64,000 nucleotides of DNA from Macrolepiota albuminosa (GCA_027475525.1 JAMWFC010000116.1:1797826-1861825), one strand, 5' to 3'; shown: positions 34,637 to 47,561, numbered from the stretch's first letter. Made by a program: numbers and translations. Notes: generated by a model from the sequence alone, not told the origin.

Positions 34637-34805
34637 GTATAGCATTCACGTGACAGTTGCGACCTTGCTCTCATTGGTCTCATGAAAACTTCGTTTTAAT
34701 ACGATTAATCAATTCATCCATCCACACAGCAAGGCGCAATGGTAGACCCAATGTAGAGCGCAGTGACGTGTATAACTTAAGGCATAGCAGACTATATAGT
34801 CCGAG

Positions 34806-37522
34806 CTACGTCATCTCCAGCAACGCTTCTATACTCTTACCCAAATCTCCGTCCCGCGCCTCCAGGACCAGCTCAATCACCTCAATATCCACACTCGGGA
34901 ATATCTGAATAAGCGTCTCCCTGGCAGCGGCAGCAGCCTGTTCATGCGCCGCATCGATCTGCCTCGACATGCCCGCCAGGTCTAAATTTGGCGTCGGCGT
35001 CCGCGACACGGATTGCCCGTGGCCCCCGCCAAGCGACTGCACGCGCGGTGATACTGGCGGCAAAAGGCTGTGCGACGGGCCCAGAGCAAGCGGTTGGTGA
35101 GTAGGAGGACCGAGACGCGGTGGCGTTTCGTCGGGCGCAAAAAAGGACGTCGAGGGTACGCGTCGGACGCGCTGTTTGTATGGTGTGTGTATCGGTGCGT
35201 ACACTCCGTCATTCGGAGTGTATGGTGTTTGGGGAACCTGATGTCCTGTTGAACCCGACCGTCCAGCGCCCTCGGGGTAGGCTATGCGTGGTGTTGCAGC
35301 CCCTTGTTCGCGCTGCTCTCGCCCGAGCTCGAAGGGTGCGAAAGGCCCAGGAAGATATGCCAATTTGGACTCCGTGCTGTCTAGAGCCTCGGTGAATATG
35401 CGTCCTATGGCGTTCAGAGGTTTCGATATTGTGTCACCTGTCTTTTGCAAAAGACGCTTGGCATCACCGGAGAGGGACTGCACTGGGGTAGACATGGCGA
35501 GTGGCCGAGCAGATTCGTCGCCTGCATGTGAATTGATAGGCAGGGGGGATTGGAGTACTTCTGTCGCTGGTGCTTGAGAAGCAACAGGGGAGCTGGTCTC
35601 TGATTGTGGGAGTTTTTGGATGGCCTCTTCAACGTTTCTTGATTGTTTTTAGATTGACATCAATCGCATATATCGATAGTAACTTACTGTTCAAACTCCT
35701 CTTGCGATATATTGGAAAGCGAAGTATGATCCATTGTTTCAATAAATGACACAGCGCCCATCTTTGAGGTAACTGTTATGCGTCTGCAGTGGAAGTCATA
35801 AAATAGCACTTACTAGACTGGAGAGATAATATCCAGCTTCGCTTTGCAGTTTTTCCGGGTTGCGGAACCTATTTATGAACCTGTTGTGCGAAGCGGTTGG
35901 CATTATGCATTATGCTTCACGATGGCTGAAGGACAACTTACTCGACGTTTGAGAGTAAATGTTGTGGGTTGGCTTTGAGAACCACATAGATGAGAAGAGG
36001 TACGAACGCGTCGGCACTCTCGTCGGCCTGTAGATGTCGTATCAGGCCTAGTCTACATGTAAGACATCCAACCACCTTTAACGACTGAAAAAAAACGCAC
36101 CGTAAATGACCTTGCAGCAGTTCAATATGCATATTAGCTTGTCTCGCGGGGCCTTATAATGATTTATTTTGACCAGCTCTATGTGCAAGTGAGTTGTTTA
36201 TGACTATGAGTCTGCATAGCTCTAACCTTGCTGAGCAAACAGGAGGAAGCCTGTGCTCCCTTCTCCTTCAAGTATATCGAGGTGTTTCCCTTCTACCCAT
36301 TTGAAGAGCGCAATACGTTGTGAGAGGACACGATCTCGTTCAAGATCATCTGCCGTTATAGGTCGAGGAGGAATCGCAAGGGCAACTTGCGGTGTAAAGG
36401 TACTGTAGAAATTACGATCAAAGCGGGCTGACAAGATTTTCTAATATCACACCAACAAATCGTAAAGGCGATTCATAACCAACTTTTCCATGCCTTCCAT
36501 CGCATTGTCAAACTCTGCCGCTGACGCGTTTTTCCATGGGTCACAAGCGCGCATCTGCCCCGAAATGAACTGCAGAAGGACTCAACAATCTATGACACCG
36601 CAATAGTTCCCGAGGCTCACACTGAGAAAGTCGTTTATAATCTTCACCTGATCATTCACTGTGAATGTGCGTTTGGCAAAATTACTCAAGAATCTACAGT
36701 CATCGGACACAGTCAGGAGATAGACGCAGTGAACATCACGAGAAGGACACACGAGCGTAGATACTTAGACACAGGTTCTGCGCTCCGACTCTTCATTTGA
36801 TCCAGGAAATTCTGGAAATCAAAGACAATTTCGCCCTGAGTTTGCAATCGTGGAGCAGGAGAAATGGTGTCGCTTCCACTGGATGAAAGTCTGCTAGGTG
36901 ACACCACATCGTTCCTAGGTGTGTCCTGCTGTGCTGCAAAAGTAGCAGAGAGAGTTGCGGGTGAGGGGACCGGCTGAGGCTGGTGCACTGACGGAGGTCG
37001 CGTACGTGAGAAAGACGGTATCGCGAATGTACGGGCTAGAGCCCCGAATGAAGGAAACGAGGACGAAGCCATGGTTGCAGAGGACTGCGGGGTATCAGGA
37101 GGCGATGACGCCACATTGTCCGTCAATGGAAGCGCTGGGAATTTAGGCGAAGGTGTGCGTGGGTGTGGTGGGTGAGCCTCTGCCGATTGCCATGCCTCCT
37201 GCGCAGCTTTCTCTTCTAAACTAGCCAACGGATCAAACTGGTTGAGGACTTCCTGAGAGACCTGTGGTGGTCGATTATCGGTAGGACCAGATAACACGAC
37301 AGATTCGAGGCCATGGACAATGGACTGGTCCATGGTGGATGGATCTGGTGTGTGGAGAGGCTGAATCTCGTCTGTGGAATGCGACTTGACGTTATCGGCA
37401 TGATGTATGACATTGCTCCACGGGTTGGGCTCAGTGATGGAGGCTCGTGGAGACGGCGGAGAAGGAGGAAGGCTCGAGGTCGGGGCCTCCTGCGTCAAGA
37501 CTGGTTTGGGCGGAGGATCCAT
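34806..37522 (-). CDS. vps9: Vps9-type Rab5 guanine nucleotide exchange factor
   Basis: Endosomal exchange factor that activates Rab5/Vps21. N-terminal exon (37522 to about 36770) is Pro/Ser-rich and disordered. A helical part follows ([40 protein letters not shown]). The VPS9 catalytic domain spans exons at about 36450-35700: [80 protein letters not shown]. After a linker the last exon ends in a ubiquitin-binding CUE domain ([20 protein letters not shown]...) at the very C-terminus, stop at 34806. VPS9 then CUE is the yeast Vps9 order. About seven short introns. Confidence 0.88.
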
Positions 37523-37878
37523 TAGGGTGTCGTGGCTGTCGTGATAGTCGTGAACATAGCGCGAGCTGCGACGGAAGCAAAGTCGCTTGCAAGTGCACTT
37601 TGGTCATGTGACCGGGCACGTGGATGGGAGACGCGTGACGCGTCTCTACCGCCACCGCCGGCGCAGAAGGCGTGGACGATAAACAATAGGAGATGTATTC
37701 ATTGCAGCTAATGTGGAGCGCTGGCCGACCATGGATCAGCCTCTTGCACAGCCTCTGAGATGGCAGAGCCTTGTTTGATGGACATGTGATAAAAGGAAAC
37801 TTGTTGTGATGTTGTTTGGACTTCTTGTTCTTCCCATCCAATTCTTGTACATACCCCTTCTCTTTCTGGACTTCTGCA

Positions 37879-38719
37879 ATGGGCCGCGCGCTCTTTTCGA
37901 CCATGTATACCCAGTCTGTTGCCGTCCGCACCGAGCCAGATGTTCCTCCCCACTCAGACCGGCCCACGTGCGAAAAATGGAGCATTTCAAACCCCTTTGA
38001 TCCCGACTCTGACGAGTTCTACGAAGGCGCCACGCGCGAAGTCTTTACTGACACAGAAGCGTGGCGCGAGGAACAGGAGGCGGTCAGGGAGTTATTGGCG
38101 GCCCAAGCCCACGGCCGCATTGAGAGCTCCTCGTCCAGCGAGACCAGTGAAAGCGATTCAGGCAGCCCCATGGCAGTAGGATCTGACGATCCTGCTCTGC
38201 TGTTTGCCGACGCGTTTTATGATGCTGATTGGAGGCCTCATCTGGCTGCGATTGGTGTATCTCCAGAGTGGGTGGCGCGTCACAGTAGGTCCATTCTACC
38301 AATATCCACAAGATCCATGCTCATTGCCCACAGCTTCTGCGATGGACACAGAATTGACCTCACAGCTGCGCGTTTCAAACATGGAACTCGCTATCCAGCC
38401 CTCTGCGTCTCCCCCACAGTCCCCCACCTTCCAACGAACTGTCCCCATCACCCCGATCAGCATCCCAGACGAGCCTTCCAACCCTGGTCCCGCGACACCC
38501 CATACATCAGTTGAAAACGTCTACATGCTCACTCCTTCGCCGCCTCCTTCCGTCACACCTCATGTCTACTCCTGGCCCTTTCCTTTGGCCGCCCAGCCGT
38601 CTCCTCTCGCCAATCGCAATAACCCTGCTGGTCCCTTGACCAACCCCGCTGCCCGCCTGTCCTTCGTCATGCTGAACACCACCCCCGTTCGTGTTCGCGT
38701 CCAAAATACTGCCGTTTGA
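37879..38719 (+). CDS. Orphan protein, basidiomycete-type, two exons
   Basis: Divergent from the vps9 gene. Exon 1 from ATG 37879 (MGRALFSTMYTQSVAVRTEP) reads a NPFDPDSDEFYEGATREVFT region, an acidic helix WREEQEAVRELLAAQA, a Ser-rich acidic run, then DAFYDADWRPHLAAIGVSP and WVARHS. A GT-AG intron (about 38285-38332) joins it to exon 2 (SAMDTELTSQLRVSNMELAI), which is Pro/Ser/Thr-rich and ends LNTTPVRVRVQNTAV. No known domain. The frame 5' of this ATG stays open to 37816, so an earlier start is possible. Confidence 0.6.
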
Positions 38720-39092
38720 GCCAACCTAATGCGCATTCTAAATCCGCTCTAATGCTGGACTCTCGCACCATAATTCTTAATTGCTTCAATAGGTTCCTCT
38801 TTCTGCAGCCGTCTTGTCATTACGAAATCCTTGGCGATTCTTGACGTATCGTTTATGAGCTTTCGTTTTATGTCATTTATCCATCATTTACCCATCATAC
38901 CCACATCGCTAGAATCGTCATTTCGAGGGTCACATTCATTTTCACACAAAATGTTGTAGTATCATGCAACTCGTATAGTACTATAGGCTCTCTTACAAGG
39001 CCTCCTCTCTGTATCTACTAGTGTTGGGGTGTATGTTATTCGCTGTCTGTTCTTTTCAGAGCCTTCACAGCATGCCAAGATCAAACCGTAAT

Positions 39093-40652
39093 CTAACCCC
39101 ATCGCGTATCATATTGGCCCAAACTCTCCACCAGCGCAAAGTCAATGCTCTGTGGTTCGCCAACACTCTGTCTCGCAAACAAGCACCAAGTGTCTTCCCC
39201 ATCCCCGCGCGCAAGCCTTGTCGGACCACCAGTTATTGATGCTGACGGCGGGATGTAAGAAACAGGAGAGGTCGGACACGAGTGCGCGGTAATTGCGATA
39301 AACGCCTTGGCCCTCTCAGGAGTCTCCTGTAAAGTCTGTAACGTTGCACTGCCAAGCGTAAGAAGATTCGAGAGATCAGTTCGAGAAAATTACATGAATT
39401 GCGGGGATATTACATACAGCGCGATATCAATCACGGACTGGAGGAACGCTGGACCAATGAGACCGGACCAGCGGAGGCGTGTGATGTTGCCCACGTACGA
39501 AGGAGACGGGTGCTCATACAACGCAACGTACGGATCCACACGATCATTTGCTTTCAATCTGTCCAGGAGTTCAACTCCATGATGAACTTGATGTCCTATC
39601 ATACGCACCTCTGAGAACCCAAAGAAGCCATCCCAACCCATTCAAAGAGTGCAACCATCTCTGCGTCCCAATCTTCATCTTCGTCGTCGTCGTCATCAAC
39701 ATCATTACCCTGCTGTTTATCAGAGACATCTGCTCCAGCTTTCAACGTTGATGGACGATGGCGCAGCGACAGCGATGGGATGTACACATCATTACTTTTC
39801 GTCATCTGGCATGCCACCTCGCACACTTTTGATCCTGATAGCGTTGATTCTGGAAGGCCCGAATCTAGCAAGGATGAAACGTTTGAGTCTTTACAGCACT
39901 TTTTGTGACTCTTCGTCTGAAAACGACTGGCATACCATTGAAGGAGTACACCACATCCCATGCACCCAAGCCTTCGCGCTCCCTCCTTACATCCCAAGCC
40001 TTGATAGCTTCGTTCCAGCGCGCCCGATTCGCAACTGATTCCACATTCTTTTGCAACGGCAGGCGTATCACTGCACATCATATCAACCCATCGTTGTCAA
40101 TGAGCCTGCACGTACCAGCCAATCACGCACCAAAATGATCCTTATGCGCCTTGAACGGCATCCGCGTCCCCACCAATCCAAGACGCTCATACGTATCCTT
40201 CGTGACAAGAAGCGTCAATAGACCCCGCGTATCTACACACCACACATCGTCACAATGCACATCATTGCTGAGCATCGTGAAACATCTGCATAAAGACGCT
40301 TGTGTGTCAGTTCCCAACTACAAAAGCTAGCATAGAAAAAGGACGTACCTTTGTCCCTGAGAGTAAAAGTCGGCGAAAGCGCCACTGGAATTGACGATGT
40401 CTGCGAGTTTCACCTGACCCTTTGCGTATCGCGTGGAGAGTTTGCAAAGTGCCGATTCGAGAACGTCTGAAGATGGGAAAAGGACATCGACCTGATGGGT
40501 TTATCATTTCGAGACACGTTCCGAATGACTATGAAACATACCTGGCGAGTAAATGGATGCGAGGTACCTAAATGCTGGAGTTTCGTAGAAGATCTTGATT
40601 GTATCTCAGTAACAATTTTCACGCGACGATGCTCCGGAGGCGGCACGTCCAT
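39093..40652 (-). CDS. RNase P/MRP subunit, Rpp40-like
   Basis: Multi-exon gene. Exon 1 reads MDVPPPEHRRVKIVTEIQSR; next VDVLFPSSDVLESALCKLST and ADIVNSSGAFADFYSQGQ; then CFTMLSNDVHCDDVWCVDTR with GLLTLLVTKDTYERLGLVG, VIRLPLQKNVESVANRARWN; then an acidic stretch and LFEWVGMASLGSQRV, VDPYVALYEHPSPSYVGNIT, RLRWSGLIGPAFLQSVIDIA; and a last exon ATLQTLQETPERAKAFIAIT ... FALVESLGQYDTRWG, stop at 39093. The strand pattern of LTLTxExYExLGLxG, a W-hexapeptide helix, a Y-x3-Y/H-P segment, then a C-terminal region with SPVSY, follows the 40-kDa RNase P subunit (Rpp40), which acts in tRNA 5' processing. Assignment is from memory of the family pattern, so moderate. Confidence 0.6.
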
Positions 40653-40892
40653 AAGTAATGTGTTAGTGGTAGTGGTTCAACCTCGTGTTCGAGACGTGCA
40701 AGCAAACTTGATTAGAATTCCATATATACAACCCCGCTATACCGGAGTAGAAAACTGATACAAATGTTATATGCTGGTATTACTATGTAATTTATGATGT
40801 CTGCGGAAACAAGGAAATGCGACGAAGAAGCAGGAGTCAGTAATCACCGGTGCGTTGATGCTGGGTATACAGGACAAGGTGATACGGCAGGC

Positions 40893-42534
40893 TTAAGCAG
40901 CCAGAGGTGCGCGCACGTATTTTCTCCGGTACTTCTTGTCGATGCTCTCAAGGTAGTACGCGCCCGGCCAGATGTTCTCGACAAGGCCCTCAGGAGTATA
41001 GTCATGTGCATTATGGTTTTTCTCCCGGAGCTAATAAAGATATGAGATTAGCTTTCGAAATGAGGTTTGGATGCAACATACCACCAAAGCATCAACGAAC
41101 TCCTGTGGAGGCACGACTTTCATGCTCTTCAAACGATTGAGAAGGTCCAGCTTCTCGCGGATCTCGGATGTGTCGCCCTTGACGCGTGCGGTGAAGAAGC
41201 TGGCAGCGCATCCACTTCCAAATGCAAATAAGCTGATACGCTTGCCCTTGAGGACCTCTGGCTCAGTGGTGGAAAGAAGGGAAGCAAGACATTGGTAGAG
41301 AGACCCTGTGTAGGTGTTGCCGAGTCGGCGAGAGCAAGCCATAGCAGGATCGGTCTTCTGCTTGAAAGCAGCCTTGGAAGCATTGATGAAGGTCTTTTCG
41401 ACGGTCTTGTCCGCAAGGGATTCAGCAGGACTCAACTTGAGGAAGGACTCGGGGTTCTGGATATCAGCGAACCGAGGAGAGGAGGGGTTGGCGAGGAAGT
41501 CGTTAAACCATAGACGACCAAAGCCTTTCACTGCTTGTTTGCCGTAGGGACTGTGGAAGATTGCATAGTCGATATCCTCGACAGAGAAGGCGGTCTTCTC
41601 AGTGGGAACACCGACGAGCTGTGCCCTCTTTACAGCCTTGGCATGCTTTTCACGGAAGCGTGCATACGCAGCATCAAGAGCGGCAATGTAAGTCACGACC
41701 GAAACAGGACCATCAACCTCAGGGTATTCCGACTCGAGTTTTGGCTTGTAGAAATCATACGTATTGGACATATAAGTTCCATGAATAGCTAGAGCAAAAG
41801 CAGACATTAAAATGATGTCGTTCGTCATTAATTAATGGAGGCGGAACTTACGCTCAAACACAACAGGGGCATTAGGTCCAATAAGCATAGCGCAAGCACC
41901 AGCACCACCGGCCGGGCGAGCGGCACCTTCAGCATAGACGGCAATGTCACCGCCAACGACGATGGCATTACGACCATCCCAGGAGGAGGATTCAACCCAG
42001 TTGATAGCATTGAAAAGGGCAGCGGTAGACCCATAGCACGCGTTTTTGGAGTCGATACCTTCAATATCGAAGTTGCCTGCCTCAGCAAAGAGGTCCATGA
42101 GGGTAGTCTTGACAGATTTTGACTTGTCGATGATAGTCTCGGTACCAACATCAATACGACCAATGGACTTGGGATCAATGTTGTATTTTTCGAGGAGTCC
42201 GGACACAGCTGCGTGGTGTTCGTCATACTTTGGTTAAGTCAAACAAGCAGTAATGACATACCGTTGAGCATGAACGAGTTGATATCCTCACGGTCATCAG
42301 GCCAGGCCATGTATTCCTGGCCAAGACCAATGGTGTACTTGCCCTTGGGGACACCGTCGAATTCCTCCAGGTCGGCCTCAGAAACGCACTAGAACACGTG
42401 TTAGACGTGTCGACACGAAAAGAAGTGGAGAAAACGCGCACTCGGAGGGGGAAATAGGTCTCCATGGCAAGAACACCGACATCCTTAGGACGGGGTGTCT
42501 CAACTTCGAGGGCGGAAGTGATGGGGATGGTCAT
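40893..42534 (-). CDS. erg13: Hydroxymethylglutaryl-CoA synthase
   Basis: Condenses acetyl-CoA with acetoacetyl-CoA in the mevalonate pathway. N-terminus [39 protein letters not shown]; then [20 protein letters not shown] (catalytic Glu region), the nucleophile Cys in [55 protein letters not shown], the catalytic His in [20 protein letters not shown], the [16 protein letters not shown] region and [13 protein letters not shown] last exon after a short intron (about 41079-41036) reads [15 protein letters not shown] and ends [10 protein letters not shown] at 40893. Five or six exons; about 470 residues, usual for fungal enzymes. All catalytic residues are visible. Divergently oriented from nothing close; its promoter lies right of 42534. 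Confidence 0.93.
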
Positions 42535-44021
42535 TGTTGGATGGGTAGATGGGGTAATAGGGAAACAAAGCGACCGTGCTCTTTTTAAAGGAGAATAAAA
42601 CTTATTATATATGATTTGTGATGAGGCGAGTAAAATAATATGGGATTGATGTCAACGAATAGTGGTACGATTCGTTCCTCGCCGATCGGCTGAGACTTCT
42701 CCCTCTGTACACACACGTGCCCACTCTCTTTCAACAGCCATGATTATCCCACCTTAAAACATCCCTAATGTCAATAGCAGTCAAGTGTATGTTCACTCTT
42801 ACAACCTTGTATCTCACACCAAATCCGTTCACACCCCCATGGGTCATCCGTAGTTTTACATATATGTACCGCCCATTTCAAGGCACGCTCACTGTGCCTA
42901 TCAATCCATATGTAGTTGCACTATGTACTTTCACTAAGTAACATGCGTAGTCGGGATGATGATCTGCATCTACCGGGGGTTGGTACGATCGAAACAAATT
43001 AATTCAACGTATCTCGAAGGTCTGGGAGAGAACCAAGAAAATGGCTCGGTGGAACATGACGTATAGGGTGTAGAGTAGATTCCTGCGTCCTTTTTTTCTT
43101 TAACCATGACTAAGGCTACATCTTACGGCAAAGAGGCGATCAATGAAAGAACTTACACTTCACAGCAATATACCTTCATCCAGAATTGTAATACCCATCT
43201 ACTTTACAGACAAAACTACGGCTGTGTTATTAGCTGAAACCATTGAGTCTGTCTTACCGTTGATATCGTAAACAACGCTTTTTGAGTGTCTGCTCTGTTT
43301 TACCGTTCCAACTTAGTTTCACCGGCTCCGATTCCATAGGAAACAGGTAAAATTTTGTGAAATCTCATCTCCTGCTGTGTTATAACTTTCGCCTTGCGGT
43401 CCGATCCATGAATCAGCATGAATCCGATTACAACCCGCGCTTCGCATGCTCCTGAAGGAGCGGGAAAATACAGCTAGTAGTGATAACTCTTGGCAAAGGC
43501 TGAGATTTCTGAGTTTGCATTTATTGATATTATATTAGTGCCTTTTCCATGGATATGTTTAGCAAATTGACATCATCTGGCAATTGCGCAAGTATGGAGG
43601 CGCTTGAATAACGGCATAACACCCCTTGCATAATTATCCCACCTGTAATATATGGAGGCATCTGGAACCGTATTAATTTTCGATCACTGACAATAGGCGT
43701 GTAACTGGGCCGTCTTATGACGCCGACTTGAACTAAGCACGATTATAGCACCATTGAAAAGGATCGCAAATCTTACGAACAAACAGCAACTTGCTTTCCT
43801 TTGATGATTATAGGTTCCCATTCCTGAGATTGCTTACTCCATAAAAGCTAGTCCAGCTTGAGTGTTGTTGAGATCTACTGGTGTACTTTGATCGTGATCT
43901 AGATTCTACATAGAACTTTCCAAGGAAAGCCTGGATGTCAACAGTCGGCATAGATCATATGAACGGGACTCCCCGTAATTTTGACGTTACAGATGCTCTG
44001 ATTCCAAGTAGATAACAATAA
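42535..44021. other. Intergenic between HMG-CoA synthase and methyltransferase
   Basis: 1.5 kb with no frame above 60 codons and no repeat noticed. The first 200 bases hold an AT-rich run (ttattatatatga at about 42601) that could be core promoter for the HMG-CoA synthase gene. Confidence 0.5.
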
Positions 44022-45151
44022 TCAAAGCCTCGTCACAGCCCACCACAAGATCAATCGTGTTCCGACAGCACCGACAGTATCACCTCTCAATGACAGGTGC
44101 AAGCCTGCCTCGACCTTGACTGTTCCTTTCTTGAACACTTGCCCATCCCACAACTCCTTCCATGTCTCTGGAGAATGACAGAACATAGACCTACTTGTAA
44201 CATCCGTGGTCCGAAATCCCTTCTCCTGTTCCCCTCTGTGTGATCCGAATATCATCGAGCCAGGCATTGTGGAGAGGAGTGTGGCCAGTCGACGGGCAAG
44301 TTGCAGCTGCCCTGCCTCGTCAAAGATGTGAAAGAAGGATGAAGCGTGGATCACGTTGAGTCTGCCTTGAAGAGGAGTGAGGGAAGTAAGCGTCTTTAGA
44401 GATAGATCAGAAGTGCTAGGCTCCTCCGGAGCATAGAACGGTTCGCGAGGATAGATTAATTTAGAGTCAAAGGCGTCTCCCTGGATGAAGGCTGCAGGAA
44501 AGGTTTCTGGAGTAGACCTGAAGAGTTCATGTCCGTAGTTCCAGTATGCTATCAATAGTCAAACAATCAGTGACATAAACTTCATCCCAACGTCATCTCA
44601 CCTAGATAAAGATCGGACGCAATGGCATGTTCGACGGGCCATCCATCTGCGACGATCTTCCGTATATCATTTCCAACTAACATACAGCGATATTATGAGT
44701 AAAACAACTACATGACACATGAGTCAAAGTCATTTAGACGTACAGCAACAAGCAATGTCGAGGAACAGAGCGTTTGGGTACTTCTCGAGCACAGAGAGAG
44801 CTTTGACGTAAGGGGGAAGACGGGATATCTTCAGTCTAAAGATGGGATTGTCAGCGATCTATTATGTGCAATGTGGATAGATAGCGCATAGATATACTTC
44901 GTGAACGCGAAACGGCGAATGCAGGGATAATGGTAAATCTGAAGGATGGATTAGAAGCAATAAGCAAGTGTTTAAGTACTTGTGTAATTTACCTCGTACG
45001 CCTTCTCCTGAATGGCTATAATGTGCTGTTTAAGCTCTTGCTCATCACGTATACCTGTTTTCTCTTGAAAGAAGGCCAACTCATCCGCATCCAGCGAATA
45101 CAATGCTGGGTCCAGGGGAAGCTTGTTCAATGTGCGGAGCGAGGTGGACAT
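44022..45151 (-). CDS. AusD-like SAM-dependent methyltransferase
   Basis: Starts MSTSLRTLNKLPLDPALYSL, then FFQEKTGIRDEQELKQHIIA, IYHYPCIRRFAFTK, LKISRLPPYVKALSVLEKYP. The SAM-binding motif I LDIACCFGNDIRK is split by an intron whose donor is gtacgt (about 44744). Then VADGWPVEHAIASDL, YWNYGHELFRSTPETFPAAF and GDAFDSKLIYPREP, VIHASSFFHIFDEAGQLQLA (motif IV-V), and the C-terminal exon ends LILWWAVTRL at 44022. LDxxCCFGxDxRK is typical of the fungal AusD-type methyltransferases found in terpenoid and polyketide pathways and, in Agaricomycetes, in many orphan copies. Substrate unknown. About 290 residues, five or six exons. Apparently intact. Confidence 0.78.
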
Positions 45152-45384
45152 GATGGGATGGGAAAGAACCTAGAATGTATCACATCTACTATATCATCAT
45201 CCAAGGAGTTTATGGCAATAGCCACGAATACACTTTCGGCGTATATGACGATTATTAAACTTTAATCAGGACTCGATGCTGGCCATGTGTAGTAGGTTAA
45301 CTAAAACAAACTTCGAATTACAACCGGGTAACCAACCAAACCAAAAAATAGAAAGGTTCGGGGGAGAATATATCTGGCCTCTCA

Positions 45385-45605
45385 ACCTGCTTCAAATAGG
45401 CCTCGACCTTCACTGTTCCCTTCTGAAAAAATTGTCAGCCCACAGATCACACCAGCTTTCAGGAGAATGGCAGAAAAGTGACGGCTCGCCGGCTTCACCC
45501 CGAACAATACCCTTCTCCGAAGACTTTCCGATGTGGGTTCCGAATAACGCTGATCCAGACTGTGGCGAGAGCAGTGAACGTTATTCACCCAGCGCAAACA
45601 CGTGA
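45385..45605 (-). pseudogene. Fragment of a second AusD-like methyltransferase
   Basis: On the minus strand this matches the C-terminal exon of the gene just described: the strings coding the VKVEA, LWDG-like, FCHSPE and GS-x-GE segments align (plus-strand ctcgaccttcactgttccctt; tctcaggagaatggcagaa-like), with several frame-breaking changes. Only about 220 bases remain; the 5' part is absent, replaced by retroelement-rich sequence. A truncated tandem paralogue. Confidence 0.6.
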
Positions 45606-47038
45606 GCTTCGGAAACCGCCGACCGCCCAACCGTCAAGATAACGCGTCTACACATCTACTCATCTGCATGTGCTGTCTCGGACCTGCTCACTTGCTTTTT
45701 TTATTGCCTTGTCTCACATCATACATGGATTGAAAAAGTACTCAAGCCTGTTCTAAATGCAGATAGACCTTGGTACTCAACTCAAAGAATCTCAAAGTAG
45801 TTTCTGATTCAGAGGGGCAAAAATCTTGCACAGCCAGGCTGTGCTGCAGCAAAGCTCACTTTAGATGAGGACTAACTATAATTACAGGGTTGGCAATAAT
45901 GTCATTGGTCTTGTCAATTATTGGACTTTAGAGTCTGCTCTTCTTCAAGTGTCAAGTGTATTTCACTATTTAAATCAACAGCATGGGGTGTGCTAGTGCT
46001 TATGTGCAACTTCAAGATCAAGACCTTCTATAACAAGATGCACCTACAATACTTAGGGCCTTTGGTAGTTATCTCATACAACTGAGGAGGTGCTTATGTT
46101 GATTTAAGAGGCTCAGAATGCATAACTAGTGCAATGGCAGGGAGGTGACTCTGACCAAATAAAACAATGTCAAGAGCTTACAGTTACACAATAGAACCAG
46201 ATTGGAATATGATTCTAGTCCTATGAGGTGTGTAACAAAAAAGCTACTTTATTACATAATAAGATAGTGAACATTATATACAACTACAGTAACTAATTAC
46301 TATGAATCAGTACATACATAATATAGCATATGCAGTATAGTATATCCTCTGAGTACTCTACATACTAGACTAAGCATAGTGTTTTAACCTAGAGCCATGG
46401 CTCTAGGTTGGCTGGTTACATGCCCCCCTTTCAGACTACTTACAGTCTTTTAAGAAAGGGTGGCAAGGATGACACAGTTATTCTATGTGGCCAGATAGCT
46501 AGTAGATCAGGATCAATCTGTGAAGTTATTTAGTGCTGACATTAATTGATGATAACTGATACAAATGAGCTTGCCCACTTTCAAGCAGATGGGGGATAGT
46601 GCAATTCACTCTCAAAGAAGGAGATCATATCAATATCAATGTTAGCTGATGTTGATTTGCCCTCATGCAGTGATGATGCCTAAAAGTAGATCAGTAGCAG
46701 ATATGGTTTATGGCTACTGATCTGCATAATAATGCATTAGGCATGCTAAGGTTGAGGGAGTCCTGGGCAGTTCCCAGAGAACAAGTTGGAAAATAAGTTG
46801 AATGGCAAGATTTGGTGAAGGTCAGTAACAATAGTCAGCAGGGGTATGCGATAAGGAAGGTGTGCCAATGACAAAGTGTGCCTAAAGGATAAGAGGAGAC
46901 AAACATGAGTAAGTGCAGCAGTAGATATGGTAAGGAAACTAAAGGCTTAGCAATGACTAAGCTGCGTAATGCCTGCTGTAGATGCAAGGCATGTGGATTC
47001 CATAAGCATGACTGTGGCAAGCAGACTAAGGGTGTTCA
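45606..47038. other. CpG-poor retroelement relic
   Basis: No functional gene. CpG dinucleotides are very scarce here. The right part (about 46740-47043) read on the minus strand resembles the leader of element 3 (tgttctctggga-ctgcc-ggactcc, compare 59540-59580), so it is the interior of an inverted, decayed copy that continues beyond element 2 at 53544. The motif ggttaca|tgccccccttt at 46424 reads on the minus strand as purine tract followed by TGTAACC, like an LTR border. Confidence 0.5.
46386..46409. repeat. Perfect 24-bp palindrome
   Basis: Centred on CCATGG, core CCTAGAGCCATGGCTCTAGG extended by two bases each side. It lies 20 bases inside the putative minus-strand LTR border at 46428. 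Confidence 0.8.
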
Positions 47039-47043
47039 GACAG

Positions 47044-47561
47044 TGTCAGGGGACTCCTCATTCCTTTCTTCTTTCACTCTTTATTTCTTCACTCTCCTTT
47101 CATTCACTTCCTTATTTCTTCTATCATTCTCTCATCTTGCTGTTACTACTTTTTCAACACTATCTGTTAGTACTATTCTCAACCTTTGAGGTGCTCTGGT
47201 TCTTTAGCTATCACTCAGACAAGTGTGGGCCCTTCAGCACCGCTCCAGGCTGCTTAGATAAGCCAGAGTTTGCCTTTCTGACTTCTAAAGTCCAGAGTTT
47301 TCCTCCCTTGTTTGCACACTTGTTTGGTTAGTCAATTTTTGAGTTTTTAAGGTTTTGTTGTACTGTACAGTTGTTTCCCATGCTTCAGAGGCCCCAGAAG
47401 CGTCCAACCTGGCATAGGGAATCCCCAGACTTGTTCTCTTTGGATCTCCCTCTGCCAGGTGAGTAGCTACCTTGATATTGTCAGTATATATTCTAATACA
47501 CTTTGGATCTCCCTCTGCCAGCTGTGTGACTGAGCCACAGCCTCTAGAGGTCGCCCTTACA
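47044..47561 (+). repeat. Left LTR of element 2
   Basis: 518 bp. Contains agacttgttct at 47427-47437, complementary to the primer-binding site. Confidence 0.93.

Noticed and set aside
40410..40652. Separate small gene in the 80-codon minus-strand frame
   Set aside because: It is the first exon of the Rpp40-like gene plus the reading-through of its intron.
43380..43500. Possible tRNA-like cloverleaf near gctcctgaaggagcggg
   Set aside because: Only one short hairpin; no B-box, anticodon arm or paired acceptor stem could be found.
46835..47331. Open frames of 60-120 codons at the left edge of element 2
   Set aside because: They run from relic DNA into the left LTR, which is non-coding, and share sequence with frames in the other two LTR copies.
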